From Bacteroidia bacterium (GTDB taxonomy: Bacteria > Bacteroidota > Bacteroidia > Flavobacteriales > Flavobacteriaceae): a stretch of DNA of 64,000 nt. Below are positions 55,929 to 64,000 of this stretch, piece after piece. A program made the translations under genes and the position numbers. A model generated the notes under the pieces. It saw only the letters and a program-made list of their open reading frames with translations, was not told the origin of the DNA and ran no database searches. Where the stretch lies: positions 558,001 to 622,000 of the forward strand of contig JAUIDI010000002.1 of the NCBI GenBank assembly GCA_030428705.1, in the 5' to 3' direction. The stretch's first letter is position 1. Each line of letters opens with the position of its first letter.

Positions 55929-57152
55929 TTAAGCCTTCTTTTTCAAGGTAATAACCGAAATCTCTGGCCAGATACCTACCCTGCCGGGATAGCCCAGAAA
56001 GCCAAAACCACGGTTCACATTGATGTATTGGCCCAACTCTTTATAGATACCCGCCCAATATTTATACCGCCATTTTACGGGGCTCCATTTGATCCAACCA
56101 GGAATCTCGATACCGAACTGCATACCATGCGTGTGGCCGCTTAACGTTAAATGGTAATGATAATCATCTTTGATAACGACATCTTCCCAATGCGATGGAT
56201 CATGGCTCAAGAGTATCTTAAAATCATCTTTGGCGATATTGGTTACCGCTTTTTTTAGGTCGCCGGCTTTCTTGAATCCACCCCTACCCCAATTTTCGAC
56301 ACCGATAAGCGCAATGCGGTCATCTTCCTTTTGCAAGTAACGGCTTTCATTGAGCAATAGGTCAAAGCCCATTTCCTTCTGTAAAGCCATCAAATCTTGA
56401 AGATTTTGACTTTTGGCCTCAGGGGTGTCCCAATCGACATAATCGCCATAATCGTGATTTCCCAAAATCGAATATTTACCATCCGGGGCATCAAGGGTGG
56501 CAAATAGGTCTTTCCAAGGATACATCTCTTCCGACTTATTATTGACCATATCGCCCGTAAAAAAAAGCACATCACTTTTTTGTCGGTTGATAAGGTCGAT
56601 GGCATACTCGATTTTTTCCCTATTGTCAAAACTTCCGCTATGCACATCGGAAATCTGGGTAATACGATAGCCATCGAAAGCACTGGGCAAGTCCTCGAAT
56701 TCAAGATTATAATTCAACACCCTAAAGTTGTACTTGCCTTTGTACATACCATAAAGCAACGCACCAAAAGGAATGGCGGCGATACCCATACCCAATAAGC
56801 TAAGAAACCTTCGTCGTTCAGGAATCGTAAAGGTCTTCGTCACACCAAAAAATTTGTGGTAGATTCCGGCCAAAAGCCTAAAAATATCTTCCGAAAAAAG
56901 AAATAATATGGTAATCAACTGAAAAGCCATCATGGTCAGCAAAAACCCGAATGCATAACTCTTCGGACGGCTCAGAACCCTGCCGGGTACTTCGCCTAAA
57001 GTAAATTGATAAATAAAATTACCCAGTACTAGAAGCGATAATGCAATGAAGAGATAATAGACCCAGGGGTATCTTGTAGCTGCTCTTAACGCTTGCAGCG
57101 TATAAAGTGCAAGTGCGAGATAAATAACGATAAAGATGGCCCAACGAAGCAT
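55929..57152 (-). CDS. Membrane-anchored metallophosphoesterase
   Basis: 407 residues. Four helices (about 5-24, 34-55, 68-90, 120-140) lead to a calcineurin-like domain facing the outside. Metal motifs: QISDVHSGSFDN (D-H), FTGDMVNNKSEE (GD), LGNHDYGDYVDW (GNH-D), LLSHDPSHW (H) and LSGHTHGMQFG (GH-H). All ligands are in place. The family includes YkuE-like lipid-A or phospholipid hydrolases, but the substrate is unknown. The gene is followed by cutC upstream with 55 bp between them. Confidence 0.92.
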   Translation of the reverse strand: MLRWAIFIVIYLALALYTLQALRAATRYPWVYYLFIALSLLVLGNFIYQFTLGEVPGRVLSRPKSYAFGFLLTMMAFQLITILFLFSEDIFRLLAGIYHKFFGVTKTFTIPERRRFLSLLGMGIAAIPFGALLYGMYKGKYNFRVLNYNLEFEDLPSAFDGYRITQISDVHSGSFDNREKIEYAIDLINRQKSDVLFFTGDMVNNKSEEMYPWKDLFATLDAPDGKYSILGNHDYGDYVDWDTPEAKSQNLQDLMALQKEMGFDLLLNESRYLQKEDDRIALIGVENWGRGGFKKAGDLKKAVTNIAKDDFKILLSHDPSHWEDVVIKDDYHYHLTLSGHTHGMQFGIEIPGWIKWSPVKWRYKYWAGIYKELGQYINVNRGFGFLGYPGRVGIWPEISVITLKKKA

Positions 57153-57164
57153 TTCTGTTTTTTA

Positions 57165-57172
57165 CAAATGTA
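57165..57172 (-). promoter_or_regulatory. -7 element of the metallophosphoesterase gene
   Basis: TACATTTG on the minus strand, an exact match, 12 bases before the ATG, which leaves a very short 5' leader. Confidence 0.5.
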
Positions 57173-57207
57173 TCCGATTAAACAATAAGCACTGATCCGT
57201 TTAAATT

Positions 57208-57930
57208 TTATTTAACGCTATCTACGACCTTACGAATCGTTTCAAGGTCGGAAATACCTATTTCACCATCCTTTAGAAAAGAAGGTGAGTTCATTGATAC
57301 TTTGGGAATCTCCCTTAATGTTCTTGTAAATTTGACCGCGGAAAGATGCACGGCACCGAACCCTATATCAGCGAACTGAACGATATTATCAGGACGGATT
57401 CCACTCCCTGGCATTATTTTGCAGGAAGTGGTCTTTTGATGTAAGGTTTCCAAGAATGCAAGGCCCTCCAGTGCGGATTTTTGTTGTCCTGACGAAAGAA
57501 TATAGTCGACCCCCATATCTTCCAGTTCTTCCAATGCCTTAAAAGGCTCGACAATCCAATCGAAGGCACGGTGAAAGGTAAACTTCATTGGCCCGGCAGC
57601 TTCCTTAAGTTTGGAGGTACGGTTAATATCCAAACGCAAATCTTCGTACAGAACACCCGATACGATTCCTTCAAAACCCAGATCGCGGCAAAGGGCGATA
57701 TCCTTTTCCACTATTTCAAATTCATCGTCCGAAAAAGTGAAGTCCCCGCTTCGCGGCCGAATCAAGACGTGTACGGGAATCGAAACGTTTTCCTTGACCT
57801 TTTGCAACAGTCCATAAGAAGGTGTAATACCCCCCACGGCGAGTTCGGAACAAAGTTCGATTCTATCCGCTCCGGCTTTTTCGGCATTCAAGGCAGATTC
57901 CAATGAATTGGCACAAACTTCTACTAGCAT
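57208..57930 (-). CDS. cutC: CutC family protein
   Basis: 240 residues, a TIM barrel with the CutC signatures LVEVCANSLESALNAEKAGADRIELC (opening) in short form, VHVLIRPRSGDF, FHRAFDW and IMPGSGIRPDN. CutC was named for copper tolerance in E. coli, but its biochemical role is disputed. It starts 40 bp from the divergent asparaginase-like gene, with TACTTTTA and TATATTTA elements (each one mismatch) facing away from each other in that gap. Confidence 0.93.
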   Translation of the reverse strand: MLVEVCANSLESALNAEKAGADRIELCSELAVGGITPSYGLLQKVKENVSIPVHVLIRPRSGDFTFSDDEFEIVEKDIALCRDLGFEGIVSGVLYEDLRLDINRTSKLKEAAGPMKFTFHRAFDWIVEPFKALEELEDMGVDYILSSGQQKSALEGLAFLETLHQKTTSCKIMPGSGIRPDNIVQFADIGFGAVHLSAVKFTRTLREIPKVSMNSPSFLKDGEIGISDLETIRKVVDSVK

Positions 57931-57970
57931 TTACCTATATTTAATGCCCTAAAAGTAAACATACCGCCCC

Positions 57971-58966
57971 ATGCAAAGAAGAAAGTTCCTTAAAAATTCC
58001 ACAACCGCAACAGCCGGATTACTTAGTGCACCGTTACTGGCATCCTGCAAGGATGAAAGCGAGAATACGGCCGTTAACAAAGCGGAGGCCATACCAATAC
58101 GGCCCATAGTAATCTGCACCTGGAACTTTCACAATGCAACGACAAAAGCCTGGGAAGTTTTGAAGGCTGGGGGAAGCGCTTTGGATGCCGTCGAGCAAGG
58201 GGTTATGGTCGAAGAGGCGGATGTCGACAATCAAACGGTAGGTGTCGGTGGGCGTCCCGATCGTGACGGAAATGTAACCTTAGATGCCTGTATCATGGAC
58301 AAAGACAGCAATTGTGGCGCGGTACTTTGCATGCAGAACATTGCCCATCCCATTTCGGTGGCACGCAAGGTAATGGAAGAAACACCGCACGTAATGTTGG
58401 CCGGAAAAGGGGCCGAGCAATTCGCCTACGAACAAGGATTTGAAAAAACAGATCTGTTGACCGAAAAATCAAAAGAGGAATGGCTCGAATGGAAAAAAAC
58501 GTCAAAATACGAGACTCCTATCAATATTGAAAACCACGATACCATTGGCATGCTGGCCATTGACAGTAACGGTGATATCGCAGGGGGCTGTACTACCAGT
58601 GGTATGGCCTACAAAATTGCCGGACGCGTGGGCGATTCGCCCATCATTGGGGCCGGACTCTTTGTCGATAATGAGGTCGGTGGCGCCACGGCGACCGGAG
58701 TAGGTGAAGAAGTAGTTCGTACCGTCGGCAGTTTTTTGATCGTAGAATTGATGCGACAGGGCAAATCGCCCCAGGAAGCCTGTGAAGAAGGGGTAAAACG
58801 CATCATGGAAAAGAACAGGGACCGTGACGACTTTCAAATCGGTTTTATCGCTATAAACAAACAGGGCGAAACCGGAGGTTACTGCATCCACCCCGGTTTT
58901 AGTTATAGCATGTTTTCCGAAGAGGGCCAGATCAACCATCCTGCCGAATCATTCTTGAAATCTTAA
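57971..58966 (+). CDS. Glycosylasparaginase-like Ntn-hydrolase (N4-(beta-N-acetylglucosaminyl)-L-asparaginase)
   Basis: 331 residues. The N-terminus resembles a twin-arginine lipoprotein signal: RRKFLKNSTT, then LLASC with acylated Cys26. The chain is self-processed: HDTIGMLAIDS puts the nucleophile at Thr191, followed by GGCTTSGMAYKIAGRVGDSP and GAGLFVDNEVGGATATG, the substrate-binding loops of family T2. It cleaves the GlcNAc-Asn bond of glycopeptides or isoaspartyl bonds. Such an enzyme in the periplasm would suit glycoprotein scavenging. Divergent from cutC, 40 bp before polA. Confidence 0.92.
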   Translation: MQRRKFLKNSTTATAGLLSAPLLASCKDESENTAVNKAEAIPIRPIVICTWNFHNATTKAWEVLKAGGSALDAVEQGVMVEEADVDNQTVGVGGRPDRDGNVTLDACIMDKDSNCGAVLCMQNIAHPISVARKVMEETPHVMLAGKGAEQFAYEQGFEKTDLLTEKSKEEWLEWKKTSKYETPINIENHDTIGMLAIDSNGDIAGGCTTSGMAYKIAGRVGDSPIIGAGLFVDNEVGGATATGVGEEVVRTVGSFLIVELMRQGKSPQEACEEGVKRIMEKNRDRDDFQIGFIAINKQGETGGYCIHPGFSYSMFSEEGQINHPAESFLKS

Positions 58967-59006
58967 GTATAAAATATTTAATCGCACATCTTCTAATAAA
59001 ACGAAA

Positions 59007-61841
59007 ATGGCAGAACAAAAAAGACTTTTTCTACTCGATGCATACGCACTTATATTCAGGGGCTATTACGCATTGATCAAAAACCCGCGCATCAATTCAA
59101 AAGGAATGGACACTTCGGCCATAATGGGTTTTATGAACTCGCTTTTTGATGTCATCAAACGTGAAAAACCGGACCATCTTGCCGTCTGTTTTGATAAAGG
59201 TGGGAGCGTGGAACGTACCGAGCTCTATGAAGATTATAAGGCGAATCGCGACGAGACTCCCGATGCCATCAAAGTGGCCGTACCCTATATTCAAGACATT
59301 CTTAAGGCCATGCACATTCCCGTTGTGGTGTTGGAAGGCTGGGAGGCAGATGATATCATAGGCACCCTTTCAAAACAGGCCGAAAAAGAAGATTATAAAG
59401 TCTTTATGGTAACCCCTGATAAGGATTTCGGACAATTGGTCTCCGAGAACATCTTTATGTACCGCCCCGCCCGTTTGGGCAATGGTATTGAGATATGGGG
59501 CATCCCCGAGGTACAAAAGCGTTTCGGGGTCGAGCGTCCCGAACAGGTAATCGACTACTTGGGTATGATGGGCGATGCCAGTGACAATATACCAGGACTT
59601 CCCGGGGTCGGGGATAAGACCGCCAAAAAATTCATCGCCGAGTTCGGTTCTTTGGAAAATCTATTGGCCAATACAGACAAACTCAAGGGAAAAATGAAGG
59701 AAAAGGTCGAGGAAAATGCCGAACTGGGCCTGCTTTCAAAAAAACTGGCGACCATTTGTGTCGACTGCGATGTGCAATTCAATGCCGAAGATTATGAAAT
59801 GTCGGTTCCGGATGCTGAAAAAGTGCAGCAGATTTTCGAGGAGTTGGAATTTAGAAGGCTGAAAGACCAATTTATCAAGATATTCTCCGGCGAAACTGAT
59901 ACTCCCCAGACCCAAGTCACCAGCACCCCAACCGCCAAAAAAGAAGCGCAAACCGCAGGTGGAGGTCAATTCTCACTTTTTGGTAACGATGGCTCCGGTG
60001 CAGCCACTATAAAGGGTGTTTCAAGCCGAAAAACAATAAAAGACGTGGCCCATGTCTACCAAAGCGTAACATCGGGCATGGCAATGAAATTATTCGTACA
60101 AAACCTGATGGCACAGCGATCGGTCTGTTTCGATACGGAAACCACGGGCATTAACCCGATTACCGCCGAGTTGGTCGGAATCGCATTTTCCTGGGAAGCA
60201 GGAAAAGGATTCTACATTCCGTTTCCCGAAGACAAAAAAGAAGCCCAGGAACTCATCGAACAGCTTCGTCCCTTTTTCGAATCGGAGGATATCGAAAAAA
60301 TAGGGCAAAACCTAAAATATGACATCAAGGTCCTGAACAAGTATAATGTAAGGGTCAGAGGCAGGTTTTTCGATACCATGTTGGCACATTACCTGATCAA
60401 TCCCGATATGCGGCATAATATGGATGTGCTTTCCGAGACCTACCTCAACTATACTCCCGTTTCGATTACCGAACTTATCGGTAAAAAAGGAAAGAACCAA
60501 TTGAGCATGCGCGAGGTACCTCTCGAACAACAGACCGAATATGCGGTAGAGGATGCCGATATCACTTTTCAGTTGGCGAAACACTTTAGACCTGAATTGG
60601 CAGAGGCCAAGACCGAAGATCTTTTCAACGATATCGAGATTCCCTTGCTGCATGTACTTGCCGACATGGAACTTGAAGGCATCAATCTTGACAAGGAGTT
60701 CCTGAAATCGCTTTCCGACGAGCTGGAGAATGATATCAAAAACCTGCAAACGAAGATTTACGAAGCTGCAGGCGAGGTATTCAACATTGCTTCGCCCAAA
60801 CAATTGGGCGAAATCCTTTTTGACAAGATGAAATTGGTCGAGAAGCCTAAAAAAACAAAGACAGGTCAATATTCAACGGCCGAGGATGTACTTTCCTATC
60901 TGGCCAAAGACCATGAAATCATTCAAGACGTTTTAGATTATCGTGCCCTTAGCAAACTCAAAAGCACCTATGTCGATGCACTACCAGGGCAGGTCGAACC
61001 ATCAACGGGAAGGGTACACACCGACTACATGCAAACGGTCGCCGCAACCGGTCGATTGAGCAGTAATAATCCGAATCTTCAGAACATTCCGATACGCACC
61101 GAGCGCGGGCGGCAAGTTCGAAAGGCATTTATTCCAAGAAACGAGGATTATATCTTGCTCGCCGCCGACTATTCGCAAATAGAACTTCGCATTATTGCAG
61201 CGCTGAGCGAAGAAACCACTATGATCGAGGCGTTCAAAAACGGAGAGGATATTCATGCCTCTACGGCCTCCAAAGTTTTCAACGTTCCCATCGATCAAGT
61301 TACCCGCGAACAACGCAGTAATGCCAAAACGGTCAACTTCGGAATCATCTATGGGGTATCGGCCTTTGGATTGAGCAATCAGACCGATTTGTCGCGATCG
61401 GAATCGAAAGAGCTCATCGACACCTATTATAAAACCTATCCCAAATTACGGAACTATATCAGCGAGCAAATCGACTTCGCCCGTGAACATGGGTATGTAC
61501 AGACCGTTTTGGGAAGACGCAGATACTTAAAAGATATCAACGGAAGCAACCAAGTCGTTCGCGGAGCTGCCGAACGCAATGCCGTGAACGCACCTATTCA
61601 AGGTAGCGCGGCGGACATTATCAAGATTGCGATGATCAACATCCACAAAAAACTTTTGGAAGGTGATTACAAGACCAAAATGTTGTTACAAGTGCATGAT
61701 GAACTGGTGTTCGATGTCTACAAACCTGAATTGGATAAAATAAGGCCCTTGATAAAATCGGAAATGGAAAACGCCTATAAACTTTCCGTTCCGTTGGATG
61801 TCGAATTGGGAGAAGGTAATAATTGGTTGGTGGCGCACTAA
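59007..61841 (+). CDS. polA: DNA polymerase I
   Basis: 944 residues. The 5'-3' exonuclease domain (LLDAYALIFRGYYALIK, GDASDNIPGLPGVGDKTA) covers residues 1-300. A low-complexity Gln/Thr linker follows. The 3'-5' proofreading domain keeps its acidic residues (CFDTETTGINP near 370). The polymerase palm and fingers have DYSQIELRIIAALS, RSNAKTVNFGIIYGVSAFGL and LQVHDELVFDV. All three activities should work. The gene lies 40 bp after the asparaginase-like gene in the same direction. Confidence 0.97.
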   Translation: MAEQKRLFLLDAYALIFRGYYALIKNPRINSKGMDTSAIMGFMNSLFDVIKREKPDHLAVCFDKGGSVERTELYEDYKANRDETPDAIKVAVPYIQDILKAMHIPVVVLEGWEADDIIGTLSKQAEKEDYKVFMVTPDKDFGQLVSENIFMYRPARLGNGIEIWGIPEVQKRFGVERPEQVIDYLGMMGDASDNIPGLPGVGDKTAKKFIAEFGSLENLLANTDKLKGKMKEKVEENAELGLLSKKLATICVDCDVQFNAEDYEMSVPDAEKVQQIFEELEFRRLKDQFIKIFSGETDTPQTQVTSTPTAKKEAQTAGGGQFSLFGNDGSGAATIKGVSSRKTIKDVAHVYQSVTSGMAMKLFVQNLMAQRSVCFDTETTGINPITAELVGIAFSWEAGKGFYIPFPEDKKEAQELIEQLRPFFESEDIEKIGQNLKYDIKVLNKYNVRVRGRFFDTMLAHYLINPDMRHNMDVLSETYLNYTPVSITELIGKKGKNQLSMREVPLEQQTEYAVEDADITFQLAKHFRPELAEAKTEDLFNDIEIPLLHVLADMELEGINLDKEFLKSLSDELENDIKNLQTKIYEAAGEVFNIASPKQLGEILFDKMKLVEKPKKTKTGQYSTAEDVLSYLAKDHEIIQDVLDYRALSKLKSTYVDALPGQVEPSTGRVHTDYMQTVAATGRLSSNNPNLQNIPIRTERGRQVRKAFIPRNEDYILLAADYSQIELRIIAALSEETTMIEAFKNGEDIHASTASKVFNVPIDQVTREQRSNAKTVNFGIIYGVSAFGLSNQTDLSRSESKELIDTYYKTYPKLRNYISEQIDFAREHGYVQTVLGRRRYLKDINGSNQVVRGAAERNAVNAPIQGSAADIIKIAMINIHKKLLEGDYKTKMLLQVHDELVFDVYKPELDKIRPLIKSEMENAYKLSVPLDVELGEGNNWLVAH

Positions 61842-61989
61842 AGACCCCGAAGACTTGAAAAGGGAATTCCAAAATTCCTGGAAACCACATTCGTTTGTTA
61901 AGCTTTTCCAAAAATCATACGAAGGATCGATGAAATGCGTTCTTTACCTAGAACCTATATGAAGCTCAATCCTTTAACGAAGAACTATT

Positions 61990-62334
61990 GTGAAAAAGCT
62001 TCTATTAATAACGGTGCTGCTCTTAGGTTTGCAGACTGTCACTGCCCAAAACAAAGATAATGGCGGTAACCCTGCCACCCAAGAAATCCAGCCCGAAAAA
62101 GTCAAGGTATTTCCGAATCCGGCCACGAACGTGGTGAACGTATTGGGGCTGTTAAATAGCATGAAAGCCGATATCGTTGTTTCCGATATCTATGGAAACA
62201 TTGTCTTGAAGCATCAATGGCAAATCAAGAACAAAGCCTTGAACCTGCCTATTTCAAATCTTGAACCCGGAATCTACATGATCTCCATCCGTTCTCAAGA
62301 ACAGCACGTTAAAACAAAATTTTATAAGAAATAG
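61990..62334 (+). CDS. Short T9SS type A sorting-domain protein
   Basis: 114 residues from a GTG start. A signal peptide (MKKLLLITVLLLGLQTVTAQ) is followed by only about 20 linker residues (NKDNGGNPATQEIQ). Then comes a type A sorting domain: VKVFPNPATNVVNVLG, NIVLKHQWQIKNKALNLPIS, LEPGIYMISI and the final KFYKK. The domain directs secretion through SprA and anchoring at the surface. Since there is almost no passenger, this is a CTD-only protein. It is convergent with the DUF4249 gene, five bases apart. Confidence 0.85.
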   Translation: MKKLLLITVLLLGLQTVTAQNKDNGGNPATQEIQPEKVKVFPNPATNVVNVLGLLNSMKADIVVSDIYGNIVLKHQWQIKNKALNLPISNLEPGIYMISIRSQEQHVKTKFYKK

Positions 62335-62339
62335 TAATT

Positions 62340-63485
62340 TTAATTATCGGTTATCCAACCGTCAGGCAATATCGCAGTTCTATATCTTGTCTCACTGCAA
62401 GGAACCAATTCGACCGGCGAACAGTCAACAGGACATGCCGTTTGTGGCGGACAGACCTCACAGGTTTCAATATTCAAAATTTGATTTCCGTCGATTTGCG
62501 ATTCTGCAATGTTCGACCGATCAATAAAAAGGGAGCTACTCGTTGAAGCCGCTGCCGTAAAATTACCAAGTACGAATTCTGATTTATCGTTTACATTACT
62601 GATATTCCCCACTAAAGCGGCCGGTGGTGGCGAATTCAATCCTTTATTGTTATCAACGATATCCTTCAGTATTTTATAATAGTCGTAAGCTGCTGTTGTA
62701 AGCGAGTATTGCTCTATTTGAACCAATATGTCCTCTTTGGTATATAACGGAATATTCGCTATCGGTAAATCGACGACCGTAGTGCCATTCGTAAACTTGT
62801 TTTCAAAAAGATAGATTTCCTCTGGAAATCGTATGCGCCAACAATCCGAATCGCATCCGTAGTCATAATATTTCTCTATTGAAGTACCATCGAGAGCCGG
62901 AGTACAACCTCCATTTCTAAAAATGGACTCATCGCACTGCTCACATATATCCATATTCTCAAACGACTTAAAACGCCATAGATATCTATTATCCTCATTG
63001 GAGGGGTCTTCGAAAGTCGTAAGTACCGAATGTCCCGGGACATATGAATTTAATTGTTCGCTAAAAAAGAGGGTTGGATCATAAACGGATTTGAGCTTCT
63101 CTATTTTAACGGCACCTACCAACTGTTCGGGCAAAGACTTGTATACTCTGCCATCGGGCAATTCGACAACAAGCAACCACTTTTCTCCTATTTCAGCCTT
63201 AAATCCTTGGGGAGGAACATAGACATCCAAATTCTCAATCAGCTTTACCCGTTCCTGCGTTTCGAAATTTTCAAAAACAATAGTGCTCCCATTGATAAAT
63301 TTATTATCATAAATACCATATTCAACTTCGGAAATATAAACATTCACGTAAGAGGACTCCGGTTTATTGGAGATAAAACCCTCTATGAATACCAACCCTT
63401 CCTTGAAATCAAATTCGGGTGAAACAGGGTCGATACAACTAAAAAACAGCAGGCCAATAAACGCATAGTCCAAAATCTTTCTCAT
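62340..63485 (-). CDS. DUF4249 lipoprotein
   Basis: Starting at the ATG at 63485 (MRKILDYAFIGLLFFSCIDP) the protein has 381 residues and a lipobox with Cys17; an in-frame upstream start at 63533 would spoil the signal. DUF4249 is a beta-rich surface lipoprotein family almost always beside a TonB-dependent receptor, as here (16 bp downstream of its stop). The protein is unusually Cys-rich in two places: DICEQCDESIF with GCDSDCW, and ETCEVCPPQTACPVDC, suggesting disulfide bonds. Confidence 0.9.
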   Translation of the reverse strand: MRKILDYAFIGLLFFSCIDPVSPEFDFKEGLVFIEGFISNKPESSYVNVYISEVEYGIYDNKFINGSTIVFENFETQERVKLIENLDVYVPPQGFKAEIGEKWLLVVELPDGRVYKSLPEQLVGAVKIEKLKSVYDPTLFFSEQLNSYVPGHSVLTTFEDPSNEDNRYLWRFKSFENMDICEQCDESIFRNGGCTPALDGTSIEKYYDYGCDSDCWRIRFPEEIYLFENKFTNGTTVVDLPIANIPLYTKEDILVQIEQYSLTTAAYDYYKILKDIVDNNKGLNSPPPAALVGNISNVNDKSEFVLGNFTAAASTSSSLFIDRSNIAESQIDGNQILNIETCEVCPPQTACPVDCSPVELVPCSETRYRTAILPDGWITDN

Positions 63486-63501
63486 TGGCAAATGACCTGA
63501 A

Positions 63502-64000
63502 TTAATCGAACACAAAATTATAGGTAACGGCAAACAAGGGACTGTTCATGACCGAAAGTTCATATGTGCCTAAGGGACTTCCCAAAAAGACATCTGAATC
63601 AACAGCCCCCTGTCTTTGTGAATAATATAGGTTAAACGGATTTCGTCTGCTGTATACATTATAAATCGTAAAAGTCCAGTCGCCTACCCACTTTCGATTG
63701 GGGTTACGGCCATATTTGACCTTCCAAGAAAAATCCAATCGATGATACGGTCTTAAACGGGCATTGTTACGTTCGATAAATATGGGCACGTTGATATCTT
63801 CAAGGGCAAAAACACTGTTGGCCACGGTATAGGGCCGTCCACTTTGGGCGGTGAAATTAAAACTCCAGGTGTTATACTTATCTCCTTCAAAATTTATGGT
63901 TCCGTTTAAAACGTGGGGCCTGTCAAAATCAGAAGGGTACCATTGGTTGTTGTTTACCCTGTCGGCCAATTTTTCATTCTGTGAGCGCAAGAGACTTCTT
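63502..64000 (-). CDS. TonB-dependent receptor, C-terminal part (partial)
   Basis: The frame is open to the window edge; 165 residues of the C-terminus are seen. They form alternating beta-strands of an outer-membrane barrel (NTWSFNFTAQSGRPYT, DFSWKVKYGRNP, WTFTIYNVYSRRNPFNLYYS) and end in PLFAVTYNFVFD with the expected aromatic C-terminal strand. The N-terminal plug and any carboxypeptidase-like domain lie outside. The pairing with DUF4249 suggests an uptake pair; energy would come from TonB (8645-9364 or others). Confidence 0.88.
   Translation of the reverse strand, partial: RSLLRSQNEKLADRVNNNQWYPSDFDRPHVLNGTINFEGDKYNTWSFNFTAQSGRPYTVANSVFALEDINVPIFIERNNARLRPYHRLDFSWKVKYGRNPNRKWVGDWTFTIYNVYSRRNPFNLYYSQRQGAVDSDVFLGSPLGTYELSVMNSPLFAVTYNFVFD

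Noticed and set aside
1-64000. Search for defence systems, prophage, IS elements, integrons or CRISPR arrays
   Set aside because: No transposase, integrase, Cas, restriction or toxin-antitoxin gene and no spaced repeats were seen; the genes are core or common flavobacterial genes.

Overview
The window is chromosomal DNA of a member of the Bacteroidota, almost certainly a (probably marine) Flavobacteriaceae. Several things point that way: the giant T9SS/gliding protein SprA, a T9SS type A sorting domain, DUF4249 paired with a TonB-dependent receptor, alternative complex III next to a caa3/aa3 oxidase, GIN-domain (DUF2807) and DUF2723 proteins, and promoters that match the Bacteroidota consensus TTG-N19-20-TAnnTTTG. 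Coding density is high. No intergenic stretch exceeds 300 bases, and I see no phage, IS element, CRISPR array or rRNA. There is one tRNA, tRNA-Gln(UUG).

Region by region. (1) 1-7581, minus strand: respiratory assembly cluster with heme O synthase, two subunit III-type proteins, subunit IV, a cysteine-free thioredoxin-like protein, SCO copper chaperone, DUF420, a small CxxC membrane protein and a MacB/FtsX-like permease cut by the window edge. A nonsense-broken outer-membrane protein gene lies inside this cluster. (2) 7681-21909: MBL hydrolase, TonB, VanZ, GcvH, SprA, RuvA, malic enzyme and an MFS transporter. (3) 22110-27100: QueG, a two-gene ABC exporter, a cytochrome c lipoprotein, and a cupin/TetR divergon whose cupin gene carries an apparent 1-nt frameshift. 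(4) 27256-33230: RuvB, PEP carboxykinase, a large acyl-CoA dehydrogenase-family protein and a GIN-domain protein. (5) 33399-45152: one long minus-strand operon with alternative complex III (actABCDEF) followed by cytochrome oxidase subunits II and I. (6) 45385-51877: SPOR protein, the rimP-nusA-infB operon with an attenuator-like leader, a cation/proton antiporter and tRNA-Gln. (7) 52091-64000: DUF2723 membrane protein, a cysteine-less thioredoxin, metallophosphoesterase, CutC, glycosylasparaginase-like hydrolase, DNA polymerase I, a sorting-domain-only T9SS protein, DUF4249 lipoprotein and the C-terminal part of a TonB-dependent receptor.

Together regions 1 and 5 encode a full terminal respiratory branch: quinol to alternative complex III, to its cytochromes, to a CuA-containing oxidase, plus heme and copper assembly factors. 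Malic enzyme and PEP carboxykinase are the C3/C4 node of gluconeogenic growth. I found no large undescribed system. The most noteworthy signals are smaller: two disrupted genes, cysteine-less thioredoxin-fold proteins, a helix-hairpin-helix tail fused to ActC, a leader terminator in front of rimP-nusA-infB, and several precise palindromes at promoters.
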